64,000 bases of DNA from Vreelandella glaciei. GTDB taxonomy: Bacteria; Pseudomonadota; Gammaproteobacteria; Pseudomonadales; Halomonadaceae. Made by a program: the position numbers and the translations under genes. The notes under the pieces were generated by a model. The model was not told the DNA's origin and did not search any database. It was given only the letters and a program-made list of their open reading frames with translations. The stretch lies in the NCBI RefSeq assembly GCF_013415125.1, contig NZ_JACCDE010000003.1, positions 62,001 through 126,000 of the forward strand, in the 5' to 3' direction. How positions within the stretch are numbered: position 1 is the first letter of the stretch; each line of letters starts with the position of its first letter. Shown piece by piece: positions 1-8,441 of the stretch.

Positions 1-98
1 ATAATCAGGCGCAAAAAGCTCCATAATAGAAGCCAGGTACGGTATTTGGGTGATAGTCGCTGGCGCTTATCAGACGTCGCTGTTTCAACCTGAGACAA
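1..98 (-). CDS. tamB: TamB, N-terminal fragment (cut by window edge)
   Basis: This is the start of a gene that runs off the left edge, about 32 codons. It begins with a TTG codon at 96-98, nine bases after the tamA stop, and an AGGAG Shine-Dalgarno lies six bases upstream of the TTG. The peptide has a short polar, basic N-terminus followed by a hydrophobic stretch (WLLLWSFLRLI). This is the N-in signal-anchor layout of TamB, the inner-membrane-anchored, AsmA-like partner of TamA in lipid transport and outer-membrane assembly. The call rests mainly on the position directly behind tamA and on the anchor. The body of the protein is not visible. Confidence 0.66.
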   Translation of the reverse strand, partial: MSQVETATSDKRQRLSPKYRTWLLLWSFLRLI

Positions 99-107
99 AT
101 CTCTCTC

Positions 108-1961
108 CTAGAATTCCGGTCCGATGGAAAAGTGCAAACGCCAAGCGTCTTCGTGGTCAAAAGGATGTGCGATATCAAAGCGAATTGGTCCGACCGGTGA
201 AACCCAGCGCACCCCGGCGCCGGCGCCTGTTTTCAAATCGTTAGGTCCCCAGTTATCAAACGCATCGCCATTGTCCACGAAGGTGGCTGCCCACCAACCC
301 CCAGTGACACGCCGTTGATACTCAAGGGTTGAGGTCAGCAATTGTTGGCCGCCCCGTAGCCGCCCTTCTTCATTGCGTGGCGAAAGGCTTTCATAGGAGT
401 AGCCGCGCACACTGCGGTCGCCACCGGCAAAAAAGCGTAGCGAAGGTGGGATTTTGGCAAAGTCATTGGTTTCGATGGCGCCTAAGCTAACCCGCGCCAA
501 GAAGCGGTTATCATTGCCAATAGTGCGAATCCATTCCGTATCGGCCGTAACGCGTGTGAACTGTGCATCAGACCCCCAAACCTTATCCGAGTACTCTAAA
601 GAGAGCTGCTGACGGTCGCCCCATAAGGGAAAGCGCTGAGGGCGTGTCCGGGTTCGCGACCACTGAATACCAGGATAAAACAGCCATACTTGATCGGCTT
701 CGCCCCCCTGTTCGAAGTCTTCATAAGTAGTACGGAAGTACAGAGTTTGAACCCAATCGTTATCAAACTCCCAGCGACGAGCCACTTCAACGGTGCCTTC
801 TAATGATTGGGTATCACTATCGTCAATATTACGGATACCGTATTGCAGCTGGTAGCTATCGCGCAGCGGGTCTTCTAGCGGAACGTTATATACCCCGGTA
901 AACCGCTGCTCCGGGGAGGATAAATAGAGGTCGTGGTCAAGACTATGACCATAACGATTGATCCATGGTTGTTCCCAACCAAAACGCAGACGGGGCCCCA
1001 CATCGGTAGCGTAGCCAATGCCGACTTCAAACTGGTGGCGATCAGCAGGCTCCACACTGACATCAATAGGTAACTGCGTATCACTGGGCTTATTGATGCT
1101 TAGTGCACTGGTTAAAGCTGCGCCGGTGACTCGTGGGCGCTCTGGTTGGGAAGCAGTCGCCTCGCTCCACCAGGCGTCTCCACCACCAGGCGGAGAAATC
1201 ACCAGCTCTTGCGCTGTTTCAAGTCTCGGCCGCACTGACACTGAGCTAAACCAGCCGGTTTCTGCAAGTGATTGGTTATAGTCAGTTAGCGTTTGCGCTA
1301 GATAGGGATCGCCTCTTTCAAACGGCTGTATACGGAGTAATCGGTCGATCTCTATGTGGCTACCCGTTATTAAAGTCTCTCCAAACTGGTAGCGGGGGCC
1401 GCTGTCAAAATCCATATAGAGGCGCGCACTTTGTAAATACGGACGGACTTCCATACGCCGATCCGTAAAGCCCCAGTCAAAGTAACCGCGCTCGATAGCC
1501 AAACCAGAAAATTGACCACGCAGCCGCTCCCACGGGGCATGCCGCAGTGCGTCACCCTCTTCTAGCGGGAAGTCTTCTACTGCTTGTTGAAACGGTGGGT
1601 CGTTACTGGCATCGCCTTCGACATTAATTGATAAAATTTCAATTTCAATTTGAGGCCCTGGCTCAATCTCAAGCGATACAAGCTCATTGTCGGTGTGCTC
1701 AAAAGTAATATCAGGCTCATAATACCCATACACACGCATGGCTTCTTCAGTACGTTGACGAACCTCACCTTCTAAACGCGCTTCGGTGTATTGCTCAGCC
1801 TCTACGTTCTGTAGATAGGCTTGAATATTACTTTCGACTTCATCGGAAACACCCGTGATGCTCGCCTCTAACGCCCATACCCCATGTGATGCATAAAATA
1901 GTGGTAGCACTACCAACACTGTGCGACCGGTGGCTGAAGTCCATCGCCGTTGTCTTCCCAT
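108..1961 (-). CDS. tamA: Translocation and assembly module outer-membrane protein TamA
   Basis: Omp85-family outer-membrane protein of 617 residues; it partners TamB in outer-membrane protein and lipid homeostasis. A signal peptide occupies about residues 1-30 (ending VWA). Three POTRA-like repeats follow to about residue 260, then a C-terminal 16-strand barrel. The Omp85 lid-loop motif VRGY is visible near residue 520, and the protein ends in Phe, as expected for a BAM substrate. It is slightly longer than E. coli TamA (577), with a low-complexity insertion around residues 255-300. It is followed on the same strand by tamB and lies 114 bp downstream of a coiled-coil membrane protein gene. 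Confidence 0.93.
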   Translation of the reverse strand: MGRQRRWTSATGRTVLVVLPLFYASHGVWALEASITGVSDEVESNIQAYLQNVEAEQYTEARLEGEVRQRTEEAMRVYGYYEPDITFEHTDNELVSLEIEPGPQIEIEILSINVEGDASNDPPFQQAVEDFPLEEGDALRHAPWERLRGQFSGLAIERGYFDWGFTDRRMEVRPYLQSARLYMDFDSGPRYQFGETLITGSHIEIDRLLRIQPFERGDPYLAQTLTDYNQSLAETGWFSSVSVRPRLETAQELVISPPGGGDAWWSEATASQPERPRVTGAALTSALSINKPSDTQLPIDVSVEPADRHQFEVGIGYATDVGPRLRFGWEQPWINRYGHSLDHDLYLSSPEQRFTGVYNVPLEDPLRDSYQLQYGIRNIDDSDTQSLEGTVEVARRWEFDNDWVQTLYFRTTYEDFEQGGEADQVWLFYPGIQWSRTRTRPQRFPLWGDRQQLSLEYSDKVWGSDAQFTRVTADTEWIRTIGNDNRFLARVSLGAIETNDFAKIPPSLRFFAGGDRSVRGYSYESLSPRNEEGRLRGGQQLLTSTLEYQRRVTGGWWAATFVDNGDAFDNWGPNDLKTGAGAGVRWVSPVGPIRFDIAHPFDHEDAWRLHFSIGPEF

Positions 1962-2075
1962 ACATTTTTATCCTAACCTAAATCAGCGGCTTCATTATCT
2001 AGTCATTTCAAAGGCTTATAGAATATTCTTCGGCACTAGAACGCATCAACGCGATACAACTATCCTGACTACCTT

Positions 2076-2897
2076 TTAACGTAGCATTTCTAACTGGGCA
2101 CTAAAGGCAAGCTGTGCCTGACGGACTTGTCGAACATCACTCTCTAGCGAATTCAATCGTTGCGACCATTCCTGCTCTAATGCCGCCAGAGCATCTTGAT
2201 CCGGTGACACTTCAACCTCAGCAACAGAAGCCTCCAGCTCATCAAAGCGCGACTCAATGGCATTTCTTTGCGCTGATAACTGCTCGTCCCAATCACTACT
2301 AATGTTACTGATCTGACTATCCAGTACGGACAGGCGTTGTTCGGTCAGTTGCTCAAGGTGGGACACTTCCTCAATCAAGTTTTGCCGTCCTGAGGTTCCA
2401 GCCTGTTCCAGGGCATTCAATGATTCCCGCATCGCCAACAGTTGACTGTCGCGCAACTCTGCTTGCTCATTAAGCTGGTTCAGCTGCTGCAGCAACGAAT
2501 TGATCGAATCACTAGAGGCCATGTCCTCATTCATTGTTAGCAGACTGTACAACTCTTCGCGAGTATCGGTCAGCGCAATGGTCAGCTGCTCTTGCTCTTG
2601 AAAAAGCGTCGACATCTGAGCTTGTACAAAGGTTATCGCATCTTGTACATCGGTGTCATCCGAATCCAAGCGAGCATGAACATTGGACACTTCGCCGCTT
2701 ACCCGATGTAACTCATTTAACAGTCGTTCACGTTCGTACCAAAGTCCAGCCGCCGCCGCACCCAATAGGGCAATGATTAATAACAAGCATAGCCATAGCG
2801 GCCACAAAGTAGGCCCCTTTCGGTGGCGCAAATGCTGCGCCGACAAGCTTTGATCCACATCGGGTACGATACGAGAGGATGCAGTGGCGTCTGGCAT
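2076..2897 (-). CDS. Bitopic membrane protein with long periplasmic coiled coil, function unknown
   Basis: 273 residues that I do not recognise as a named family. Residues 1-30 are polar and cytoplasmic by charge. Residues 31-53 form one strong membrane segment. The rest is almost entirely Glu/Gln/Leu/Ser-rich heptad sequence, so a long periplasmic coiled coil is expected. It has no enzyme motif. The gene starts nine bases after the stop of the UDP-glucose dehydrogenase-like gene and is probably cotranscribed with galU and that gene. The topology resembles HemX or cell-envelope scaffold proteins, but the sequence does not support naming it so. Confidence 0.8.
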   Translation of the reverse strand: MPDATASSRIVPDVDQSLSAQHLRHRKGPTLWPLWLCLLLIIALLGAAAAGLWYERERLLNELHRVSGEVSNVHARLDSDDTDVQDAITFVQAQMSTLFQEQEQLTIALTDTREELYSLLTMNEDMASSDSINSLLQQLNQLNEQAELRDSQLLAMRESLNALEQAGTSGRQNLIEEVSHLEQLTEQRLSVLDSQISNISSDWDEQLSAQRNAIESRFDELEASVAEVEVSPDQDALAALEQEWSQRLNSLESDVRQVRQAQLAFSAQLEMLR

Positions 2898-2906
2898 AAC
2901 AGTTCC

Positions 2907-4199
2907 TCAGAGAGTCTTCGGGTCAGCACGACGGCCTATCCCGCGATACATTAATCCACAGCTGGCAACAAATTCAGGATCGTAAATATTGCGTCCATCT
3001 AATACGAGCTTAGCGTTTAATAACGAGCCCAGCCGATGCCAGTCTGGGTTCCAATAGGTTTTCCATTCCGTTACCAACATCAGTACATCGGCGCCTTCAC
3101 AGGCTTGGTAGGGGTCATGAGTAAAGGTGCGTAAATCTTCGCGCTCGCCTACCAGAGCATGGAGAGCTGGTACGGCGGCAGGGTCGTGTAGCTGAACCTT
3201 AACTCCCTGCGCCCAAAGTGCTTCAAGCAGCGTTAATACGGGCGCGTGGTCAATGCGTGCAGTGCCGGGCTTGAACGCAGCTCCCCAAATCGCCACGGTT
3301 TTTCCGGCCATTTCGCCGGAAAAATGGGACCACAGCTTGCGGAACAGCGTCTCTTTTTTCTGTTCGTTAATATCCATTACCTGCTCAAGCAGCGCTGAAT
3401 ACCGGCCACTCTGCAGTTGCACATCGGCCAAGCGAATCAAATCGCGGGAAAAGTTAGGGCCTCCAAAACCGCACCCAGGGTACAGGTACTCAAACCCGAT
3501 ACGCGAATCGGCCCCCATCCCCTGGCGGACATGTTCGACGTCCACGCCTAGAGTATCAGCCAAACCGGCGATTTCATTCATATAACTGATACGCGTGGCC
3601 AACATGCCGTTAATGGCCAGCTTAGTTAACTCCGCAGCGCGGCGAGGCATACACTGAAACACTTCGCTACGCCGATTAAAGGCGCGTAATAGCTCTCTGG
3701 TAACTTGCTCTCCTGTCGCATCATCGCAGCCTAGCAAGCGCCGGGTTGGGCGTGTGAAAGAGTCCCATGCACGACCTTCTTCTAACGTATCGGGCAGTGC
3801 CACACTGGAGTGCTGAGCCCCCATTAACGTATGCAGGCGTTCGGTCTCGCCTACCGGAAACGTTGAGTTATTGATCAGCACGATGCCTTGCTGATCCGCT
3901 AATAACGGGTTCTCAAGTAGTGCTCTCGCCTCTGAGCGTTGACTAGGTGACAAGCCCAGCCAAATCACTTCTGGAGTAGCAGCATCTTTAAGTTGCTCAA
4001 TGACCTGCAGCGTACCCTCTGCCAAGCCCTGCTCAAGATGGGTCATTAAATGAGGTTCGCTGCGTAACCAATCAACCTGTGACAGTGCTGACCAAGGCGC
4101 ATCCGCATGGGGCAACCACTGAACCTGATGTCCCACCCAAGCCAACGCAGCGGCTGCCGTCGCTGCACTTAATTCGCTACCGTAAAGTAACACCCGCAT
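2907..4199 (-). CDS. UDP-glucose/GDP-mannose dehydrogenase family protein lacking the catalytic Cys
   Basis: 430 residues with the three-part architecture of UDP-glucose 6-dehydrogenase (NAD domain, helical core, UDP domain). Family marks include K193 and N197 in the core-helix block, RIGFEYLYPG at about 233-242, and AIWGAAFKPGT-type and YRGIGR motifs towards the C-terminus. Two key sites are altered. The NAD-binding GxGYxG loop reads YGSELSAA (residues 6-13). The catalytic motif GG(S/T)CFPKD reads GGPNFSRD (246-253), so the nucleophilic Cys is Asn249 (codon at 3453-3455). Normal oxidation to UDP-glucuronate is therefore doubtful. It lies three bases behind galU, which makes the presumed substrate UDP-glucose. 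It may be a regulator, or an enzyme with another chemistry. Confidence 0.85.
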   Translation of the reverse strand: MRVLLYGSELSAATAAAALAWVGHQVQWLPHADAPWSALSQVDWLRSEPHLMTHLEQGLAEGTLQVIEQLKDAATPEVIWLGLSPSQRSEARALLENPLLADQQGIVLINNSTFPVGETERLHTLMGAQHSSVALPDTLEEGRAWDSFTRPTRRLLGCDDATGEQVTRELLRAFNRRSEVFQCMPRRAAELTKLAINGMLATRISYMNEIAGLADTLGVDVEHVRQGMGADSRIGFEYLYPGCGFGGPNFSRDLIRLADVQLQSGRYSALLEQVMDINEQKKETLFRKLWSHFSGEMAGKTVAIWGAAFKPGTARIDHAPVLTLLEALWAQGVKVQLHDPAAVPALHALVGEREDLRTFTHDPYQACEGADVLMLVTEWKTYWNPDWHRLGSLLNAKLVLDGRNIYDPEFVASCGLMYRGIGRRADPKTL

Positions 4200-4202
4200 A
4201 CA

Positions 4203-5093
4203 TTACGCTCCCTGGTGGTAACGTGATAGCAAGGTTTGAAAAGCTTCTCCAAACTCTGGGTGACGGCGCGCATAGGCGAGCGTGGCTTCAAGATAACCCA
4301 ATGGATGGCCACAATCGTAGGTGATACCTTGCATGCGATATGCCTGAACACCGGACTGTCCGCGCAGCGTCTCCAGCGCATCGGTCAGCTGAATTTCGCC
4401 ACCGGCACCGGGCGCTGTTTTTTCCAGTATTGAGAAAATGCTGCCTGGTAACGCATATCGACCTATTACCGCTAGATTTGAAGGGGCAGCATCTCGCTTA
4501 GGTTTTTCCACCATGCCAGCTAAATCTGCTGACTCATTTGCCGCGGGCACATCACCGGCGGGTGCCACAATGCCATATTTCTCTACCTGCTCCCACGCCA
4601 CCTCTTCTACCATCAGCTGCGCTGTTTTATGTTGATCAAACGCCGCCAACATGCCGGCCAAATCGGTTGCAGCATTGGCGCTGTTATCTACCAACACATC
4701 GGGCAGCAGGACTGCAAACGGTTCGTCGTCGCCAATGATCGGACGAGCACAAAGCACGGCGTGTCCAAGCCCTAACGGAACGCCCTGTCGAATGCTGATG
4801 ATATTGACGTCATCAGGAACCAAATCACGTAACACCTTCAATAATTCATGCTTGCCCTTTTTTTCGAGGCTAGATTCCAGTTCAGCATGGGTATCGAAGT
4901 GATTTTCGATAGCGCTTTTATTGCTGCTGGTGACCAATACAATTTCGCGAATGCCAGCAGCAATCGCCTCTTCGACAACGTACTGAATGACTGGCCTATC
5001 GACAATCGTAATCATCTCCTTGGGAATTGCTTTTGACGCTGGCAAGCAGCGGGTACCAAACCCAGCAACAGGAAGTACAGCTTTACGAATCAT
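4203..5093 (-). CDS. galU: UTP-glucose-1-phosphate uridylyltransferase
   Basis: Makes UDP-glucose from UTP and glucose-1-phosphate in the cytoplasm, for envelope polysaccharides and osmolyte glycosides. The nucleotide-binding N-terminus reads AVLPVAGFGTRCLPASKAIP, the usual GxGTR...K signature. An open frame extends upstream to 5204, but the ATG at 5093 gives the canonical N-terminus MIRKAVLPVAG and an AGGA Shine-Dalgarno, so I use it (296 residues, normal for GalU). It is the first gene of a minus-strand operon with the Ugd-like gene. It is divergent from ubiG across a 172-bp intergenic region that must hold both promoters. Confidence 0.95.
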   Translation of the reverse strand: MIRKAVLPVAGFGTRCLPASKAIPKEMITIVDRPVIQYVVEEAIAAGIREIVLVTSSNKSAIENHFDTHAELESSLEKKGKHELLKVLRDLVPDDVNIISIRQGVPLGLGHAVLCARPIIGDDEPFAVLLPDVLVDNSANAATDLAGMLAAFDQHKTAQLMVEEVAWEQVEKYGIVAPAGDVPAANESADLAGMVEKPKRDAAPSNLAVIGRYALPGSIFSILEKTAPGAGGEIQLTDALETLRGQSGVQAYRMQGITYDCGHPLGYLEATLAYARRHPEFGEAFQTLLSRYHQGA

Positions 5094-5265
5094 AGAGAGG
5101 TCCTTTTCATGCGTTCCGACACAGGAGTGGTTAGAATGTCCATAATACTGAAGGCGTGAGTGGATACCACCTCGCCAATGGCGATAACGAGTGCGAATAG
5201 GCAATTACCAGTCATTAGTCGCCAACGTTTATCGCTCAATGCTTTATGACAACGGGAGCCACAAT

Positions 5266-6009
5266 ATGCAAGCGACACCACAGGATAGCACTGCTGATCA
5301 TACTCAAGGCAATGTCGATGCAGCGGAAGTTGCCAAATTTGAAGCACTTGCTAGCCGCTGGTGGGATACTCAGGGCGAATTTAAACCGCTTCACGATATC
5401 AACCCTCTTCGTCTTGATTTTATTGATGCACGTGCGGGTTTAGCGGGTAAAAAGGTGCTTGATGTAGGCTGCGGCGGCGGTATTTTAAGCGAATCCATGG
5501 CCAACCGCGGTGCTACAGTTACCGGTATCGACCTTGGTGAAGCGCCTTTGGCGGTAGCTCGACTACACGCAGAAGAGCGTGGCGTTCAGATTGATTATCA
5601 GCATATCAGCGTGGAAACCATGGCCGTTCAAAAGCCGGGGTTTTATGATGTTGTCACCTGTATGGAGATGCTAGAACACGTACCCAACCCTGCCTCCGTC
5701 ATTCGTGCCTGCAGCACTCTTGTTCGCCCGGGGGGGTATGTATTTTTCTCCACGCTTAATCGCACTCCCAAGTCATATGCGTTCGCCATTTTAGGCGCCG
5801 AGTACGTACTTAGACTGCTGCCTAGGGGGACACACAATTACGCAAAATTTATTCGCCCTTCTGAAATGGCGGCTTGGTCGCGTGCCAGTGGCTTAGAAGT
5901 ACGTGAACAGACAGGGCTGACGTACAATCCGCTTACGCGTCACTATCGCTTAGTCAGCCATGATGTATCAGTCAATTACATGATGTACTGCCGTAAGGTG
6001 AGCGATTAA
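5266..6009 (+). CDS. ubiG: Ubiquinone biosynthesis O-methyltransferase UbiG
   Basis: SAM-dependent methyltransferase that carries out both O-methylations in ubiquinone synthesis at the inner membrane. The N-terminus ([15 protein letters not shown], then [14 protein letters not shown]) is diagnostic for UbiG. The SAM motif [14 protein letters not shown] follows. The start at 5266 is chosen because it matches the E. coli protein and has GGGAG upstream; the frame is open further 5' to 5191. It has 247 residues. Its stop codon abuts the ATG of mupP, the conserved Pseudomonas-type order ubiG-mupP-yciK. Confidence 0.96.
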   Translation: MQATPQDSTADHTQGNVDAAEVAKFEALASRWWDTQGEFKPLHDINPLRLDFIDARAGLAGKKVLDVGCGGGILSESMANRGATVTGIDLGEAPLAVARLHAEERGVQIDYQHISVETMAVQKPGFYDVVTCMEMLEHVPNPASVIRACSTLVRPGGYVFFSTLNRTPKSYAFAILGAEYVLRLLPRGTHNYAKFIRPSEMAAWSRASGLEVREQTGLTYNPLTRHYRLVSHDVSVNYMMYCRKVSD

Positions 6010-6678
6010 ATGCCGATGCAAGCACCTCAAGCAATACTTTTCGACCTGGACGGAACGTTGGTAGATACGGCCCCCGATTTGGCAGAAGCGACCAATGCAC
6101 TGCGTGCTCACCATGGGTTAGCGCCGCTACCCTTTGAGGTAATTCGCCGCCAAGTCTCTAATGGCGGCAGTGCGCTGGTTACGCTAGCGCTGGGCTTAGA
6201 GGCCTCTGCTGATGGACACAATCAAGCACGCCAGTTTCTGCTTGATGCTTATGAGCAAGCCGTAGCGGTACACAGCCGGGTTTTCTCGCCGCTTGATGTG
6301 TGGCTACAAGAGTGGCACGGCGATCAGCGGCCTTGGGGGATTGTCACCAACAAACCGCGCCGCTATACCTTGCCGCTACTAGAAGCTCTGCTGCTGCAGC
6401 CTGGCGCACTGCTATGTGCGGATGATCTCAGCGTTAAAAAGCCAGCACCTGAACCGCTTTGGGAAGCTGCCCGCCGCCTTGGCGTTGACCCTAAACATTG
6501 CTGGTACATTGGTGACCATGTGCGTGATATGGAGGCCGCCGCCGCCGCCGGTATGACCGCTGTCGCGGTTGGCTATGGCTATATCAGCGAAGAGGATGAC
6601 TACCAACAGTGGCCCGCTGATATTTGGTTTGAAGAGTGTGCGGCGCTGGTCGATGCCCTAGGCGAGTTCAAGCTCTAG
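6010..6678 (+). CDS. mupP: N-acetylmuramic acid 6-phosphate phosphatase MupP (HAD family)
   Basis: HAD phosphatase of 222 residues. Motif I is FDLDGTLVDT (residues about 11-20), motif II the Thr of IVTNKPR, motif III the Lys of SVKKPAPEP, and motif IV GDHVRDMEAA. By sequence alone it would be called phosphoglycolate phosphatase (Gph). Its position between ubiG and yciK is that of MupP, characterised in Pseudomonas as a step of the cell-wall recycling route that bypasses MurA (with AmgK-MurU). The ATG directly follows the ubiG TAA, so the two are translationally coupled. Confidence 0.88.
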   Translation: MPMQAPQAILFDLDGTLVDTAPDLAEATNALRAHHGLAPLPFEVIRRQVSNGGSALVTLALGLEASADGHNQARQFLLDAYEQAVAVHSRVFSPLDVWLQEWHGDQRPWGIVTNKPRRYTLPLLEALLLQPGALLCADDLSVKKPAPEPLWEAARRLGVDPKHCWYIGDHVRDMEAAAAAGMTAVAVGYGYISEEDDYQQWPADIWFEECAALVDALGEFKL

Positions 6679-6726
6679 ACAAGCATGATGGCGGGCGGGC
6701 ATCGACGCGTTTTTCAAAACAAACGG

Positions 6727-7488
6727 TTATGTACGGGGAGGTTGGGCATCTAGCTTTTGCCCGCTGGTGCCTGCGCTGTCTGGCCCCATTAGCCACAGGT
6801 AGGTCGGCATAATCTCTTCCGGCGTACGCAGTGTGAAGGGATCTTCGCCGGGAAACGCCGTACGTCGCATTTGGGTGCGTGTGGCGCCTGGGTTAAGTGA
6901 ATTCACCCGAATATGTGACTGATTACTCAGCTCATCAGCCAATACGTCGACAAAGCCTTCAGTGGCAAATTTAGAGACGGAATAAGCCCCCCAGTAAGCA
7001 CGCCCTTTCCGCCCAACGCTGGATGACGTGAAGATAATGGAGGCATCTTCAGACTGTTGCAGCAGGGGTAACAGTGCTTGAGTCATCCAGATAGGGCCAT
7101 TGATATTAACCTGCATCACTTGTTGCCAAAGTTCAGGATTGTATTGCTCAAATGGCGTGATCCGGCCTAGCAAACCCGCGTTATGTAGCAGACCATCTAA
7201 GCGACCAAACTCTTTGTCCAGCGTTTCGGCCATATCATGAAAATCTTTGAGCGTGGCGCCTTCAAAATTGAGTGGAAAAATCGCAGGCTGAGGCCCGCCT
7301 GCCGCTTCTATTTCGTCGTAAACACGCTCTAATTTGGCAATGGTGCGCCCCAATAGAATCACGGTGGCCCCATGCTGCGCATAGCTTAATGCTGCCGCGC
7401 GGCCAATCCCGTCTCCTGCGCCGGTTACCAACACGATGCGATTTTCCAATAGGTTGGGCGCTGGTTGATAGTCGATCTTGCAGCTCAT
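6727..7488 (-). CDS. yciK: YciK-type short-chain dehydrogenase
   Basis: Classical SDR of 253 residues. The cofactor motif is TGAGDGIG near the N-terminus, with NAG in the LHNAGLLG block. The catalytic Ser-Tyr-Lys are seen in IIFTSSSVG and YSVSK. YciK homologues sit beside ubiG-mupP in pseudomonads and are annotated as putative oxoacyl-ACP reductases without a proven substrate. The gene is convergent with mupP, 48 bp apart, and no strong terminator is visible between them. It lies 44 bp downstream of cpoB on the same strand, so it may be read through from the Tol-Pal operon. Confidence 0.9.
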   Translation of the reverse strand: MSCKIDYQPAPNLLENRIVLVTGAGDGIGRAAALSYAQHGATVILLGRTIAKLERVYDEIEAAGGPQPAIFPLNFEGATLKDFHDMAETLDKEFGRLDGLLHNAGLLGRITPFEQYNPELWQQVMQVNINGPIWMTQALLPLLQQSEDASIIFTSSSVGRKGRAYWGAYSVSKFATEGFVDVLADELSNQSHIRVNSLNPGATRTQMRRTAFPGEDPFTLRTPEEIMPTYLWLMGPDSAGTSGQKLDAQPPRT

Positions 7489-7532
7489 GCTGATTCCTTG
7501 AAACTATTCTTAGAAGCGATAAAGAGCAAAAT

Positions 7533-8333
7533 TTAACTTGCTGATTGGCGTAAAAAATCACTGGCAAGGCCCGCGGCACTGCTTTGCGGGTAATCGTCAC
7601 GCACTCGCTCAAGTAACTCACGGCTACGCTCCGCTTCGCCTTGACGCGCTTTCACTAAACCTAACTTATAGATCGCATCAGGTACTTTGCTGCTACCGCT
7701 ATACTCGTCAATAACGCGGCTAAACGCTTGGTCAGCAGCGTCCAACTTGCCTTCAGCCGAATATAACTCACCCAGCCAATAGTGGCCATTGGCCGTTAAA
7801 CTGGAATCAGGATGATCATTGACAAAGGCTTCAAACGCCGCGATAGCTTCCTCAAAACGGCGTGCTTGAACATGCGCAAAGGCCGCTTGGTAATCGGCTT
7901 GCACCTCTTCACTCACATTGCGAGTAGAGGGCGCGTTAACCACTTCCTCGGCCGCTTCAGGTTCAACCGCTGGGGTTGATTGCTCAATCTGCGTTGGCCC
8001 ACTGCTCATCAGCCGGTCTTCAATATCGAGATACTGCTGCTGTGATTGACGACGCAGCTGCTCCAACTGGTGGCGCAACTCTTCAATCTGACCGCGCAGT
8101 TGTTGGATTTCCTGCTGATGCTCCTGTACCTGGTTAAATAACACCAGATTACCGCTGGAAGCTTCCTGACGCTGCGTCTGCTGATAGAAGCTGCTGCTGG
8201 AAGCGTCAGAGTTGGAAAGATCTTGGACGAGCGGCTGTTGAGCGACGGCCATTAAAGGCAATACGGACAGCGGGAGCGCTAAGGCTCCCGCACCGCACAG
8301 CCTCTCAACGTAACGCTTGAGACTGTGATTCAT
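7533..8333 (-). CDS. cpoB: Cell division coordinator CpoB (YbgF)
   Basis: Periplasmic protein that ties Tol-Pal constriction to PBP1B peptidoglycan synthesis. I start it at 8333, where a GGAG lies six bases before the ATG; the frame is open up to 8384. A signal peptide covers about residues 1-32 (ending AVAQQ). A Gln/Glu/Leu-rich coiled coil spans about 55-105 and mediates trimerisation in the family. A variable linker leads to C-terminal TPR repeats (DYQAAFAHVQARRFEEAI, then GHYWLGELYSAEGKLDAA and so on). 266 residues. It is the last gene of tolQRAB-pal-cpoB and is separated from pal by a hairpin and a short repeat array. Confidence 0.94.
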   Translation of the reverse strand: MNHSLKRYVERLCGAGALALPLSVLPLMAVAQQPLVQDLSNSDASSSSFYQQTQRQEASSGNLVLFNQVQEHQQEIQQLRGQIEELRHQLEQLRRQSQQQYLDIEDRLMSSGPTQIEQSTPAVEPEAAEEVVNAPSTRNVSEEVQADYQAAFAHVQARRFEEAIAAFEAFVNDHPDSSLTANGHYWLGELYSAEGKLDAADQAFSRVIDEYSGSSKVPDAIYKLGLVKARQGEAERSRELLERVRDDYPQSSAAGLASDFLRQSAS

Positions 8334-8353
8334 AATGACTCCGTAGACGTAAA

Positions 8354-8377
8354 CGGCGTGCGATAAGCCGCACGCCG
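8354..8377 (-). terminator. Hairpin between pal and cpoB
   Basis: A perfect 9-bp inverted repeat, CGGCGTGCG / CGCACGCCG, with a six-base loop. On the minus strand it is followed by only TTT, so it is a poor intrinsic terminator. It may attenuate or stabilise the mRNA, setting the level of cpoB relative to pal. Confidence 0.5.
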
Positions 8378-8381
8378 AATT

Positions 8382-8441
8382 CATCAGTGGTTAAGCATTC
8401 AATCGTTAAATGCTCAGTAATTAAATGCTCAATAGTTAAAT
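8382..8441. repeat. Four imperfect 15-bp tandem units after pal
   Basis: Read on the minus strand, the units are ATTTAACTATTGAGC, ATTTAATTACTGAGC, ATTTAACGATTGAAT and GCTTAACCACTGATG. They are adjacent with no spacer, and identity falls off away from pal. The first unit includes the last two codons and the stop of pal. The array fills most of the pal-cpoB gap before the hairpin. It looks like local duplication of the gene end. Confidence 0.75.

Noticed and set aside
5093..5204. N-terminal extension of GalU by 37 residues
   Set aside because: The extension has no family similarity; the ATG at 5093 gives the canonical N-terminus with a Shine-Dalgarno.
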